A DNA stretch of 18,906 nucleotides from the NCBI RefSeq assembly GCF_015058545.1, contig NZ_SVCB01000064.1, positions 1 through 18,906 on the forward strand. The letters run 5' to 3'. Shown one piece after another: positions 6,844-15,211 of this stretch; the first letter of the stretch is position 1, and every line of letters begins with the position of its first letter. The notes beneath the pieces were generated by a model. That model was not told the origin of the DNA. It searched no databases and saw only the letters and a list, made by a program, of their open reading frames with translations. The position numbers and the translations under genes were made by a program. The DNA is from Veillonella sp. Lineage in GTDB: Bacteria; Bacillota; Negativicutes; Veillonellales; Veillonellaceae.

Positions 6844-7548
6844 ATGAAAATGTTATATGAAGGTAAAGCTAAACAAGTATTTGAAACTGAAAACGCTAAC
6901 GAATATTTAGTACATTACAAAGATGATGCTACCGCTTTTAACGGTGAGAAAAAAGGCACTATTCATGACAAAGGTGTTTTGAATAACAAAATTTCCGCTT
7001 TCTTCTTTGAATTGTTGACTAAAGAAGGCGTTCCTAACCATTTCGTTAAACGTCTTAACGATCGTGACCAATTAGTTAAAAAATTACAGATTTTACCATT
7101 GGAAGTTATTGTTCGTAACATCGTAGCCGGCTCTTTGTCCAAACGCCTCGGCATCGAAGAAGGTACGCCTTGCAAACGCCCTATCTTGGAATTCTGCTAC
7201 AAAAACGATGATTTAGGCGATCCATTCGTTAATGAAGACCAAATTCTTGCTTTGGATTGGGCTACGGAAGAACAGATTGCTTTAATCCGTAAATATGCTA
7301 TGAAAGTTAACGAAGTTCTTAAAAAATTCTTAGCTGACAAAAAAGTAACCTTGGTTGATTTTAAATTGGAATTCGGCGTTCATAACGGTGAAGTATTGTT
7401 AGGCGACGAAATTTCCCCTGATACTTGCCGTTTCTGGGATAGCGAAACTAACGAAAAACTCGACAAAGACCGTTTCCGTCGCGACCTCGGCAATGTAGAA
7501 GATGCTTACAAAGAAATGTTATTCCGCCTTACCGGCGAACGCGCTTAA
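6844..7548 (+). CDS. purC: SAICAR synthetase (phosphoribosylaminoimidazole-succinocarboxamide synthase)
   Basis: PurC joins CAIR with aspartate using ATP, forming SAICAR. The 234-residue length is normal for the short bacterial form. The N-terminal YEGKAKQVFE, the FNGEKKG segment, EVIVRNIVAGSLSKRLGIEE and DEISPDTCRFWD are family signatures, the last in the C-terminal substrate-binding region. I chose the ATG at 6844 because AGGAGG sits at 6831-6836; an in-frame TTG at 6781 would prepend 21 residues foreign to the family. The gene is 12 bases upstream of purF. Its product is the substrate of PurB, which is not in this window. Confidence 0.96.
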   Translation: MKMLYEGKAKQVFETENANEYLVHYKDDATAFNGEKKGTIHDKGVLNNKISAFFFELLTKEGVPNHFVKRLNDRDQLVKKLQILPLEVIVRNIVAGSLSKRLGIEEGTPCKRPILEFCYKNDDLGDPFVNEDQILALDWATEEQIALIRKYAMKVNEVLKKFLADKKVTLVDFKLEFGVHNGEVLLGDEISPDTCRFWDSETNEKLDKDRFRRDLGNVEDAYKEMLFRLTGERA

Positions 7549-7560
7549 TAGGAGAGAGCA

Positions 7561-8985
7561 ATGCATTACGACTCTGTATTTGACAAGTGGCATGAAGAGT
7601 GTGGCGTATTCGGTATTTACGACCGTCATTTGAATATAGGTAATTTTACCTACTGGGGCTTATTTGCACTCCAACATCGCGGCCAGGAAAGTGCCGGTAT
7701 CGCCATCAGTAATAGCAAAGATATTGAAGTAACCAAGGGCATGGGCTTGTTGACGGAAGCGATTAAAACGTTACCGGATGTAGAAGGGGGCTTCATTTCT
7801 TCCGGTCACGTTCGTTATTCTACGACAGGCTCTAATAATCCTAAAAATATTCAGCCTTTGGTGATTCATTATCAGGGCGGTGACATGGCCGTAGCGCATA
7901 ACGGCAACCTTACCAATGCGTTGGCTCTTCGCCGTGAGTTGGAAGATAACGGATCTATTTTCCAGACTACGATGGATTCGGAAGTTATCGTAAACTTGAT
8001 TGCCCGCTCTAAAGCAGCCAATACGGAAGACCGTATTATTGAAGCGGTGCGTCGCATTGAAGGGGCCTTTTCCCTCGTTATCAGCACGAACGACAAATTA
8101 ATCGGCGTCCGTGATGCCAACGGGTTCCGCCCGCTTTGTCTCGGTAAAACCGAACACGGCTATGTGCTTTCGTCCGAAACCTGTGCCTTGGATGCGATTA
8201 AAGCGGAATTTATCCGTCATATCGAGCCGGGCGAAATGGTTATCATCGATGATAACGGTGTGCGCAGTCGCTTGTTTGTAGAATCGGAAAAAGAAATTAA
8301 TAAAGCACTTTGTGTGTTTGAATATATTTATTTTGCTCGTTCCGACAGTGAAATTGACGGCCAGAGTGTGTATCAGGCCCGCCTTAACATGGGCCGTGAA
8401 CTTGCTCGTGAAACAAAATATGATGCGGATCTTGTTATGTCCATTCCGGACTCCGGTACGACGGCCGCTTTAGGCTATGCTCGTGAATCGGGGATTCCGT
8501 TCGGCGAAGGTCTTATCAAAAACCGTTATATGGGTCGAACCTTTATTAAACCTGACCAGGCACAACGTGAATTGGCGGTGCGCATGAAACTCAATGCGGT
8601 AGCCGATGTGGTTAAGGGTAAACGTATCGTTCTCATTGACGACTCCATTGTACGCGGTACTACCAGTGGCATCATTGTGCGCATGCTCAAAGAAGCGGGC
8701 GCCAAAGAAGTATACATGTGCGTCAGCTCGCCGGCTATTGAATATCCTTGCCATTACGGTATCGATACGTCGGTCCGTAAAGAGTTGATTGCAGCGACAC
8801 ATACGATTGAAGAAATCAGAGATTATATTAAAGCGGATAAACTCCACTATTTAAGCAGTGAAGGCTTGTGCCGTGCAGTCAGCGGTGTTCCGGAAGCGGA
8901 ACTGTGCTTTGCCTGCTTCGACGGTGATTATGCAGTAAGTGTTCCTATGGACGAAGATGAGGGAGGCAAATATGTGCTCGAATAA
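7561..8985 (+). CDS. purF: Amidophosphoribosyltransferase (glutamine PRPP amidotransferase)
   Basis: PurF makes phosphoribosylamine from PRPP and glutamine, the committed first step. The 474-residue protein begins with a 13-residue propeptide before Cys14 (CGVFGIYDR), the N-terminal nucleophile exposed by self-cleavage in the Bacillus-type enzyme. The Ntn glutaminase domain (LQHRGQESAGIA, GHVRYSTTGS, VAHNGNLTN) is followed by the phosphoribosyltransferase domain with PRPP loop IVLIDDSIVRGTTSG near residues 355-370. Cys251, Cys397, Cys449 and Cys452 correspond in context to the four 4Fe-4S ligands of B. subtilis PurF, so an oxygen-sensitive cluster is expected. AGGAG at 7550-7554 supports the start. 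The end overlaps purM by 14 bases. Confidence 0.97.
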   Translation: MHYDSVFDKWHEECGVFGIYDRHLNIGNFTYWGLFALQHRGQESAGIAISNSKDIEVTKGMGLLTEAIKTLPDVEGGFISSGHVRYSTTGSNNPKNIQPLVIHYQGGDMAVAHNGNLTNALALRRELEDNGSIFQTTMDSEVIVNLIARSKAANTEDRIIEAVRRIEGAFSLVISTNDKLIGVRDANGFRPLCLGKTEHGYVLSSETCALDAIKAEFIRHIEPGEMVIIDDNGVRSRLFVESEKEINKALCVFEYIYFARSDSEIDGQSVYQARLNMGRELARETKYDADLVMSIPDSGTTAALGYARESGIPFGEGLIKNRYMGRTFIKPDQAQRELAVRMKLNAVADVVKGKRIVLIDDSIVRGTTSGIIVRMLKEAGAKEVYMCVSSPAIEYPCHYGIDTSVRKELIAATHTIEEIRDYIKADKLHYLSSEGLCRAVSGVPEAELCFACFDGDYAVSVPMDEDEGGKYVLE

Positions 8986-10036
8986 AGGCGGAATTACCTA
9001 CCGCGATGCCGGTGTTGATATTGATGCCGGCAATAAAGCGGTCGAACTTATGAAAGCGGCGGTAAGACGTACGTATACACCGGGCGTTGTCGGTGATATC
9101 GGCGGTTTTGGCGGTTTATTCTCGTTGGCCGGTTTTGATATGAAGGAGCCTATGCTCGTATCCGGCACCGACGGCGTAGGGACTAAATTACGCCTTGCCA
9201 TCATGATGGACAAACATGACACCATCGGCCAGGACTGTGTAGCCATGAGTGTCAATGATATTTTGGTACAAGGGGCGACACCGCTCTTTTTCTTGGATTA
9301 CATTGCGGTGGGCAAATTAATTCCTGAACAAGTGGCGACTATTGTGCGCGGCGTGGCGGAAGCTTGTGAAGAATCCGGTTGTGCTTTGCTCGGCGGTGAA
9401 ACGGCTGAAATGGCCGGTTTCTATGGCGACGGTGACTATGATGTGGCCGGTTTTGCCGTGGGCATCGTGGATAAACCGCGTCTTTTGACTGGTGAAAACA
9501 TTAAAGCCGGTGACGTACTCTTAGGCTTACCTTCCAGCGGTGTACATTCCAACGGTTTCTCCTTAGTTCGTAAGATTGTATTTGATCATAAAAATATGTC
9601 CTTGCAGGATGAAATTCCTGAATTCGGTAAAACCTTGGGCGAAGAACTTTTGACGCCGACTCGTTTATACCCGAAAGCCGTATTGCCATCTATTCGTAAA
9701 GGCCTCTTAAAAGGCATGGTTCATGTAACGGGCGGCGGTTTCTATGATAATATTCCGCGCATCTTGCCGGAAGGCACAACGGCTCGTGTAAATGCCGATG
9801 CATGGCCTAAACTCCCTGTATTTGCTAAATTGCAGGAATGGGGCAATGTAGATATTAAAGAAATGTATCGTACTTTTAACATGGGTATCGGTATGATTTT
9901 AGTCGTTGACCCTGAAAATTTAGCGGCTGTAAAAGCACAGCTTGCTAAACAAAACGAAGCTGTTTATGAAATCGGTCGCATTGAAGAAGCCGGTTCGGAA
10001 CGTGTAATTATGGAAGGTCGTGAATTCATTGGCTAA
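8972..10036 (+). CDS. purM: Phosphoribosylformylglycinamidine cyclo-ligase (AIR synthetase)
   Basis: PurM closes FGAM to AIR with ATP, step five. The 354-residue protein starts MCSNKGGITYRDAGVDIDAG; the YRDAGVDIDAGN block is typical of PurM N-termini. GTDGVGTKL, the DCVAMSVNDILVQGA helix, LGGETAEMAGFY and VHVTGGGFYDNIPRILP follow in the usual order for this ATP-binding superfamily, which PurL shares. I chose ATG 8972 because GGGAGG lies at 8961-8966; an upstream GTG at 8939 lies inside purF and lacks such a site. The 14-base overlap with purF and the overlap with purN suggest translational coupling. Confidence 0.96.
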   Translation: MCSNKGGITYRDAGVDIDAGNKAVELMKAAVRRTYTPGVVGDIGGFGGLFSLAGFDMKEPMLVSGTDGVGTKLRLAIMMDKHDTIGQDCVAMSVNDILVQGATPLFFLDYIAVGKLIPEQVATIVRGVAEACEESGCALLGGETAEMAGFYGDGDYDVAGFAVGIVDKPRLLTGENIKAGDVLLGLPSSGVHSNGFSLVRKIVFDHKNMSLQDEIPEFGKTLGEELLTPTRLYPKAVLPSIRKGLLKGMVHVTGGGFYDNIPRILPEGTTARVNADAWPKLPVFAKLQEWGNVDIKEMYRTFNMGIGMILVVDPENLAAVKAQLAKQNEAVYEIGRIEEAGSERVIMEGREFIG

Positions 10037-10637
10037 GCGAATTGCCATATTTGCCAGTGGTCGCGGATCCAATGCTGCCGCTTTATATGAAGCGATTAAG
10101 CAAGGTGAAATCAACGCAGAGGTTGTGGTCGTACTTAGCGACCACGCCGATGCGCCGGTGTTGGCGCGTGCCAAAGAATGGGGTGTACCAACCGTCGTAG
10201 TAGAACGCAAGGGCTTTGACTCCAAAGAGTCTTTTGAAAAAGCCATGCTCGACGCTATTGCACCATATGAGCCGGAAGCCATCGTGTTGGCAGGTTACAT
10301 GCGTCTATTAGGACCAACGTTCATTAGACCGTACGAGTACAAAATTTTAAACATTCACCCGGCTTTATTGCCGTCGTTCCCGGGCCTTCATGCACAGGGA
10401 CAGGCCGTAGCTGCAGGGGTGAAAGTGAGCGGCTGTACCGTTCATTTTGTAGATACGGGAATGGATTCCGGTCCCATTATTATGCAAGCCGTGGTGCCTG
10501 TCTATGCGGATGATACGGAAGATACCTTGGCGGCCCGCATTTTACCGGAAGAACATAAAACGTATAAAAAAGCACTGGCCCTCTTCTGTGAGGACAAATT
10601 ATCGATTAAGAATCATATTGTACACATTGAGGACTAG
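10020..10637 (+). CDS. purN: Phosphoribosylglycinamide formyltransferase (GAR transformylase)
   Basis: PurN formylates GAR with 10-formyltetrahydrofolate, step three. The 205-residue product has the N-terminal IAIFASGRGSNAAAL nucleotide-binding motif and the catalytic set Asn111 and His113 (NIHPALLPSFPGLH) with Asp149 (VDTGMDSGPII), in the same spacing as N106/H108/D144 of E. coli PurN. The start is uncertain. GTG at 10020 overlaps purM by 17 bases but lies only two bases after GGAAGG (10012-10017). The TTG at 10029 is 11 bases from the same site and may be the real start, giving 202 residues. Either way it is coupled to purM. Confidence 0.94.
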   Translation: MNSLAKRIAIFASGRGSNAAALYEAIKQGEINAEVVVVLSDHADAPVLARAKEWGVPTVVVERKGFDSKESFEKAMLDAIAPYEPEAIVLAGYMRLLGPTFIRPYEYKILNIHPALLPSFPGLHAQGQAVAAGVKVSGCTVHFVDTGMDSGPIIMQAVVPVYADDTEDTLAARILPEEHKTYKKALALFCEDKLSIKNHIVHIED

Positions 10638-10671
10638 CCCTTGGGCGGTCCTTTTGTGCCCATTTGGGGCA
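10637..10671 (+). other. Small hairpins between purN and purH
   Basis: TGCCC (10657-10661) pairs with GGGCA (10667-10671) around ATTTG. GCCC (10637-10640) can pair with the adjacent GGGC (10643-10646). The four arms can also pair the other way: 10637-10640 with 10667-10670, and 10643-10646 with 10658-10661. Only a short ATTTT follows, so this is at best a weak terminator or attenuator. Confidence 0.3.
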
Positions 10672-10707
10672 ATTTTGTTGGCTTAGGTCAGTTGTAGGAG
10701 GTCTTGT

Positions 10708-12237
10708 ATGATTAAAAATGCACTCATCAGTGTATCCGATAAAACCGGCATTGTAGATTTTGCCAAATCCTTGGCGGAATTAGGTGTCACCATTTATTCC
10801 ACAGGCGGTACTTTCCGCGCTATCGCTGATGCCGGCGTTACGGTGCATCAAGTGGATGAATTGACTAAATTCCCTGAAATGATGGATAGCCGTGTGAAAA
10901 CGTTGCATCCTATGGTGCATGGCGGTATTTTGGCGGTACGCGACAATGAAGAACATGTAAAAGCTATGGAAGAACATGGTATTCAACCGATTGATTTGGT
11001 AGTTGTTAACTTATACCCGTTCCGTGAAACCATTGCCAAGCCGAATGTGGCTCTTGAAGAAGCTATTGAAAACATTGATATCGGCGGCCCTACCATGGTT
11101 CGTTCCGCTGCTAAAAATAATGCCTTCGTAGGCATCGTAGTAAATCCGGAACGTTATGACGAAGTTATTGCCCGTTTAAAAGCTGACGGCGACTTGGGTC
11201 GTGATTTCCGCTTTGCCTTGGCCAAAGAAGCGTTTGCGCATACAGCGGCTTACGATACGGCCATTGCCAACTATTTCAGCGAACAGCTCGGTCAGACGCC
11301 GTTCCCGCCTGAATATTTACAGGCTTATGAAAAAGTTACCGACCTTCGCTATGGTGAAAATCCTCATCAAAAAGCGGCTTTTTATAAAGAAATCGGCGAA
11401 GCATCCGGTATGGGGGCCATGAAACAGCTTCACGGCAAAGAGTTATCCTACAATAATATCGTAGATATGGAAGCGGCTTGGAATATGGTTTGGGAATTTG
11501 AAGAACCGGCTGCTTGTATCATTAAACACACTAATCCTTGCGGCGCTGCCATCGGTAAGGATTTGCACGAAGCTTACGTCAAAGCGTACGAAGCTGATTC
11601 CGTATCGGCTTTCGGCGGCATCGTAGCCTTAAATCGCGAAGTGGATGAAGCAACGGCTACGGAAATGAGTAAACTCTTCTTGGAAGTTATTATGGCGCCT
11701 AAATTCTCGGCGAAAGCCCTCAGCATTTTGACGGCGAAGAAAAATATTCGTCTCGTTGAATTGGCTCAGCCGAAAGCCGACCAAGTAGTAGTGAAAAAAG
11801 TATCCGGCGGTTTATTGGTACAGACGGAAGATGATTTGAAAGAAGATGAAGCATCTTACACCGTAGTAACGAAAGTTCAACCGACCGAGGAGCAATGGGA
11901 AGAACTTCGCTTTGCCTGGAAGATGGTAAAACATGTAAAATCCAATGCTATTTTAATTGCTAAAGATAAGCAGACCTTAGGCGTTGGCGCCGGTCAGATG
12001 AATCGTGTGGGCGCCGCTAAAATTGCCCTCGAAGAAGCAGGTGATAAAGCGAAGGGTGCAGTCCTCGCATCGGATGCATTCTTCCCATTCGGCGATACCG
12101 TAGCGACGGCAGCAGAACACGGCATTACGGCTATTATCCAACCGGGCGGATCGATTCGTGATGAAGAATCCATTGCTAAAGCCGATGAAGCGGGCATTGC
12201 CATGGTATTCACTCATGTTCGTCATTTTAAACATTAA
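10708..12237 (+). CDS. purH: Bifunctional AICAR formyltransferase / IMP cyclohydrolase
   Basis: PurH formylates AICAR and cyclises the product to IMP, the last two steps of the pathway. The 509-residue length is normal. The N-terminal cyclohydrolase domain has ISVSDKTGIVDFAK, LGVTIYSTGGT and RVKTLHPMVHGGILA. The transformylase domain carries the catalytic Lys273-His274 pair in IIKHTNPCGAAIG, plus SAFGGIVALNREVD and near the end FFPFGDTVATAAEHGI and IIQPGGSIRDEE. AGGAGG at 10696-10701 supports the ATG. It is 70 bases after purN and 12 before purD. It uses the same folate cofactor as PurN. Confidence 0.97.
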   Translation: MIKNALISVSDKTGIVDFAKSLAELGVTIYSTGGTFRAIADAGVTVHQVDELTKFPEMMDSRVKTLHPMVHGGILAVRDNEEHVKAMEEHGIQPIDLVVVNLYPFRETIAKPNVALEEAIENIDIGGPTMVRSAAKNNAFVGIVVNPERYDEVIARLKADGDLGRDFRFALAKEAFAHTAAYDTAIANYFSEQLGQTPFPPEYLQAYEKVTDLRYGENPHQKAAFYKEIGEASGMGAMKQLHGKELSYNNIVDMEAAWNMVWEFEEPAACIIKHTNPCGAAIGKDLHEAYVKAYEADSVSAFGGIVALNREVDEATATEMSKLFLEVIMAPKFSAKALSILTAKKNIRLVELAQPKADQVVVKKVSGGLLVQTEDDLKEDEASYTVVTKVQPTEEQWEELRFAWKMVKHVKSNAILIAKDKQTLGVGAGQMNRVGAAKIALEEAGDKAKGAVLASDAFFPFGDTVATAAEHGITAIIQPGGSIRDEESIAKADEAGIAMVFTHVRHFKH

Positions 12238-12249
12238 TGAGGAGGCTTT

Positions 12250-13521
12250 ATGAAAGTTTGTGTAATTGGTGGCGGCGGTCGTGAGCATACCTTAGCGTGG
12301 AAATTGGCTCAAAGTGATTCGGTTGAAAAAGTATATGCCATTCCGGGCAGCAAAGCCATGGAAGATGTGGCAGAGTGCGTGGCTATTGATTGGCAGGATT
12401 TTGGTGCCGTAACTGAGTTTTTGACAAAAGAAAATATCGACTTGGTGGCAATCGGACCGGAAGCACCGCTCGTAGCAGGCCTCGCCGATGCGGTTCGTGA
12501 AGCGGGCATTGCCGTATTCGGCCCTTCAAAAGCAGCGGCTCAATTGGAAGGGTCCAAGGTATTTGCCAAAGACCTTATGAAAAAATACAACATTCCTACA
12601 GCAGCTTACGGTGTCTTTGATGATGTAGCGAAAGCGGAAGCCTTCATCGATGAAACCGGTGCACCTATCGTTATTAAAGCGGACGGCCTCGCTGCCGGTA
12701 AAGGTGTTGTTGTAGCTATGACCGTAGAGGAAGCGAAAGCTGCCGTAGTGGACATGCTTTCCGCTAATCGCTTCGGCGATGCCGGTCATACGGTAGTTAT
12801 TGAAGAATTTATGAGCGGCGAAGAAGCGTCTTTATTGGCTTTTGTAGATGGCACCACGGTCGTGCCGATGATTGCTTCGCAAGATCATAAACGTATTTTT
12901 GACGGTGACCAAGGCCCGAATACGGGTGGCATGGGGACTTATGCACCGGCTCCGGTAATGACGGACGCATTGCTTAAAGAAGCGTACGATAAGGTGTTGG
13001 TACCTATGGTGGCAGCGATGAAACAAGAAGGCATGCCCTATGTAGGTTGCTTATATGCAGGCCTTATGATTACCCCGCAAGGCCCTAAAGTAGTAGAATT
13101 TAATGCCCGTTTCGGCGATCCGGAAACACAGGTTGTTTTGCCTTTATTGGACGGCGATTTAGGCGAGATTATGATGGCTTGTGCTAAAGGGACTTTAACC
13201 GAAGATATGGTGGCATGGAAAAAAGGTAGCGCAGCTTGCGTTATTTTGGCCTCTGCCGGTTATCCGGAAACATCCCATAAAGATGATGTAATTGATGGCG
13301 ACTTGAGCTTTGCTGATAATACCTTAATATTCCATTCGGGAACCGCTTATAAAGATGGACATTTTGTGACTGCCGGTGGTCGTGTACTCGGTATTGTCGG
13401 TCTTGGTGCCGATTTGCAGGCGGCTCTGGATGTAGCGTACGAAAGAGTAGCCAAAGTAGGCTTTGAAGGGCGTCAGTATCGCAAAGACATTGGTCAAAAA
13501 GCATTTGCTCATTTGAGATAA
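12250..13521 (+). CDS. purD: Phosphoribosylamine-glycine ligase (GAR synthetase)
   Basis: PurD couples phosphoribosylamine with glycine and ATP, step two. It is a 423-residue ATP-grasp enzyme. The N-domain begins with the Gly-rich IGGGGREHTLAWKLAQS, then IGPEAPLVAGLADAV. The ATP-grasp part has IKADGLAAGKGVVVA, DHKRIFDGDQGPNTGGMGTY and FNARFGDPETQVVLPLL, which supply nucleotide and metal ligands. GAGGAGG at 12239-12245 supports the ATG. It is the last pathway gene of the operon. I find no strong T-tailed terminator directly after it, so transcription may continue toward the XRE gene. Confidence 0.97.
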   Translation: MKVCVIGGGGREHTLAWKLAQSDSVEKVYAIPGSKAMEDVAECVAIDWQDFGAVTEFLTKENIDLVAIGPEAPLVAGLADAVREAGIAVFGPSKAAAQLEGSKVFAKDLMKKYNIPTAAYGVFDDVAKAEAFIDETGAPIVIKADGLAAGKGVVVAMTVEEAKAAVVDMLSANRFGDAGHTVVIEEFMSGEEASLLAFVDGTTVVPMIASQDHKRIFDGDQGPNTGGMGTYAPAPVMTDALLKEAYDKVLVPMVAAMKQEGMPYVGCLYAGLMITPQGPKVVEFNARFGDPETQVVLPLLDGDLGEIMMACAKGTLTEDMVAWKKGSAACVILASAGYPETSHKDDVIDGDLSFADNTLIFHSGTAYKDGHFVTAGGRVLGIVGLGADLQAALDVAYERVAKVGFEGRQYRKDIGQKAFAHLR

Positions 13522-13559
13522 AATTCATCAATTTGTGAAGTTTCAAATTAACTTATTTA

Positions 13560-13585
13560 CGCCTATTGAAAAATAGGTGTATAAT
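13560..13585 (+). promoter_or_regulatory. Promoter/operator candidate for the XRE gene
   Basis: An 8-base inverted repeat with one G-T pair (CGCCTATT 13560-13567, AATAGGTG 13572-13579, loop GAAA) abuts a perfect TATAAT at 13580-13585. The -35 (TTTACG or TTACGC) is poor. The repeat would sit between -35 and -10, as an autoregulatory XRE operator often does. No T run follows, so it is unlikely to be the purD terminator. Confidence 0.4.
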
Positions 13586-13646
13586 AATAACAGAATTTGT
13601 CTATTTTGAGTAGTATATGATAGGCCAATGAAGCGGGCGTGATAGT

Positions 13647-14009
13647 ATGGCGTTATACAAAAATCTTAAACGAGTTCGGATGAGGACCGGCAAAATCCAG
13701 TTGGAAGTAGCACATAGTGTAGGGATTAGCAATGCAGCCCTTTCCAACTATGAAACCGGTTATCGCGAGCCTGATTTAGAAACGTTGAAGCAATTAGCTG
13801 TATATTATGGTGTATCCTTAGATGAATTGGCTGAGGTTAAGCCTAGTGCACCTCCGGTTTACGACTTATGGGCTGTTATTAAAAACAAGGAAGTAGTTTT
13901 TAATGGCAAACGATACGCCTTGAAGCCGTCACAGCGTCAACAACTGCGCAAGCAGTTGGCCGCTTTTTTTGAAAAATACGACCCGGTAGTCGATAAAGTC
14001 GAGAAATAA
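13647..14009 (+). CDS. XRE-family helix-turn-helix regulator
   Basis: The 120-residue protein has an N-terminal Cro/C1-type HTH at about residues 5-62: LKRVRMRTGKIQLEVAHSVG, then ISNAALSNYETGYREPDLET and LKQLAVYYGVSLDEL. A short C-terminal segment (KNKEVVFNGKRYALKPSQRQ) resembles the helper/dimerisation tails of SinR- or phage-like regulators in Firmicutes. The start at 13647 lacks a clear SD, with only GCGGGCG upstream. It follows purD by 125 bases and may have its own promoter. No toxin or partner gene is adjacent, so it does not look like an antitoxin. The target is unknown. Confidence 0.85.
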   Translation: MALYKNLKRVRMRTGKIQLEVAHSVGISNAALSNYETGYREPDLETLKQLAVYYGVSLDELAEVKPSAPPVYDLWAVIKNKEVVFNGKRYALKPSQRQQLRKQLAAFFEKYDPVVDKVEK

Positions 14010-14084
14010 GGTGCCCCATAAGGTAATCGAATTGATTTTTAGTTGTGAGTAATGGTATGTATGCATTAAGATAGACGAAGTACT

Positions 14085-14132
14085 AAAAAGGAGTTCGGTC
14101 TCAATGTTCTACGTTGAGATCAGCTCCTTTTT
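14085..14132. terminator. Large hairpin, probable bidirectional terminator after XRE gene
   Basis: AAAAAGGAG (14085-14093) pairs with CTCCTTTTT (14124-14132). After a small TTC/AG internal loop, GGTCTCAA pairs with TTGAGATC (one G-T) around TGTTCTACG. The flanking A and T runs would allow termination in either direction. Confidence 0.75.
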
Positions 14133-14249
14133 GGCTTTTGAGAGACTATAGTCCATGGTCTGTAGATTGATATTTTTGATTTATAGATATGTTTGATATA
14201 AAAATCGACTTTTTGGGACGTGGTGAAATTATATTGAAAAAAGTGATTG
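14133..14249. other. AT-rich gap without recognised gene
   Basis: Between the two hairpins I see no gene. The only marked structure is the 10-base palindrome GACTATAGTC at about 14144-14153. TTGATT/TATAAA-like strings near 14190-14210 are poorly spaced and not convincing as a promoter. Confidence 0.4.
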
Positions 14250-14298
14250 TAAAATAAAAATGGCAGTACCTATTACGATGAAATAATAGGTGCTGCCA
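14250..14298 (-). terminator. Intrinsic terminator of the UPF0173 hydrolase gene
   Basis: On the minus strand, TGGCAG-C-ACCTATTA (14298-14284) pairs with TAATAGGT-A-CTGCCA (14275-14261), 15 positions with one wobble. It is followed by a T-rich tail (TTTTTATTTTA, 14260-14250). It lies 37 bases past the hydrolase stop codon. Confidence 0.9.
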
Positions 14299-14335
14299 TG
14301 ATGTTTAATTAGCGACTGATTTATGTCGGGCTGTT

Positions 14336-15007
14336 TTACAGTGTAATCGTCGAACCGGGTTCAACTACGAGGCCTTTTTGATTGTGCTTAGCTTTTAGTT
14401 CCGCTACAAAGGCATCCGGATCTTCGTCGATAACCGGCCAGGTTTTGTAGTGAATCGGAATGGTTACGTCTGCTTTGATGAGGGACGCTGCGAGTAGTGC
14501 ATCTTCCGGTCCCATGGTAAAATTATCACCAATTGGTAATAATGCGTAATCCAATTGACCAAAGCGATTTAAGTACTGCATGTCGCTGAAGAAAGCAGTA
14601 TCGCCGGCAAAGTAGAGTGTTTTACCGTAGAAAGTAACGATAACGCCTGCTGCATGACCGCCCGGAATACCGGCACCGTGGAAGGCAGGGGTAAGGCGGA
14701 TGGAACCGAATTCAAAGTCGTGTTTGCCGCCCAAATGCATGGCGTGAGCTCTAAGGCCGGCCTCTTCGGCTTTGTGAGCCACTTCGGCGGTAGATATTAC
14801 GAGGGCATCATTGGCTTTGCCGATAAGGTCCGCATCGCCGTAATGGTCGCCGTGACCATGGCTGATAAAAATATATTGGCATTTAATATCTTCCGGTTTG
14901 GCTTTTTCCCAAGTATTGCCGTTGAAGAACGGATCAAATACGATAGATGTTTTGCCGTTAGATAACATAAAGGTAGAATGACCGTAATACGTTAATTTGA
15001 CTTCCAT
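14336..15007 (-). CDS. UPF0173-type metal-dependent hydrolase (metallo-beta-lactamase fold)
   Basis: The 223-residue protein belongs to the YtkL/UPF0173 group of metallo-beta-lactamase-fold hydrolases. Visible metal ligands are the HxHxDH motif at residues 50-55 (HGHGDH), His110 (AFHGAG), Asp136 (AGDTA) and His186 (PIHYKTW). Together these form a two-metal site. No signal peptide is present, so it should be cytosolic. The physiological substrate of this family is not established. GGAGG (15020-15016) lies eight bases before the ATG. It is transcribed alone, divergent from moaC, with its own terminator downstream. Confidence 0.92.
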   Translation of the reverse strand: MEVKLTYYGHSTFMLSNGKTSIVFDPFFNGNTWEKAKPEDIKCQYIFISHGHGDHYGDADLIGKANDALVISTAEVAHKAEEAGLRAHAMHLGGKHDFEFGSIRLTPAFHGAGIPGGHAAGVIVTFYGKTLYFAGDTAFFSDMQYLNRFGQLDYALLPIGDNFTMGPEDALLAASLIKADVTIPIHYKTWPVIDEDPDAFVAELKAKHNQKGLVVEPGSTITL

Positions 15008-15211
15008 AAAAGACGCCTCCTTGTGATTTAAATATTAGACTACTGTTATAATTAATGATACCATAGAAATAGATTGAATTACATAAATTTAACATATTTC
15101 AAACAACGTTAATCAGCAGAAACGTTAGTGCTGTATAATATTTACGATTTAATGGCGGTGTGTGAGGTATACTCCATCATTGCCATAGATTGAATGAGTA
15201 GGGGATAAACT
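15008..15211. promoter_or_regulatory. Divergent hydrolase/moaC control region
   Basis: A TATAAT at 15134-15139 is a likely moaC -10, though no good -35 is spaced to it. AACGTTA is repeated at 15105-15111 and 15121-15127, 16 bases apart, just upstream of that -10. A 13-base motif ATACTCCATCATT at 15169-15181 recurs with one change upstream of trmL. ATGGC (15152-15156) and GCCAT could close a leader hairpin. No molybdenum cofactor riboswitch is recognisable. Confidence 0.35.

Noticed and set aside
14104..14151. Short ATG frame inside the hairpin after the XRE gene
   Set aside because: It is 15 codons, has no coding signal and is explained by the terminator structure.
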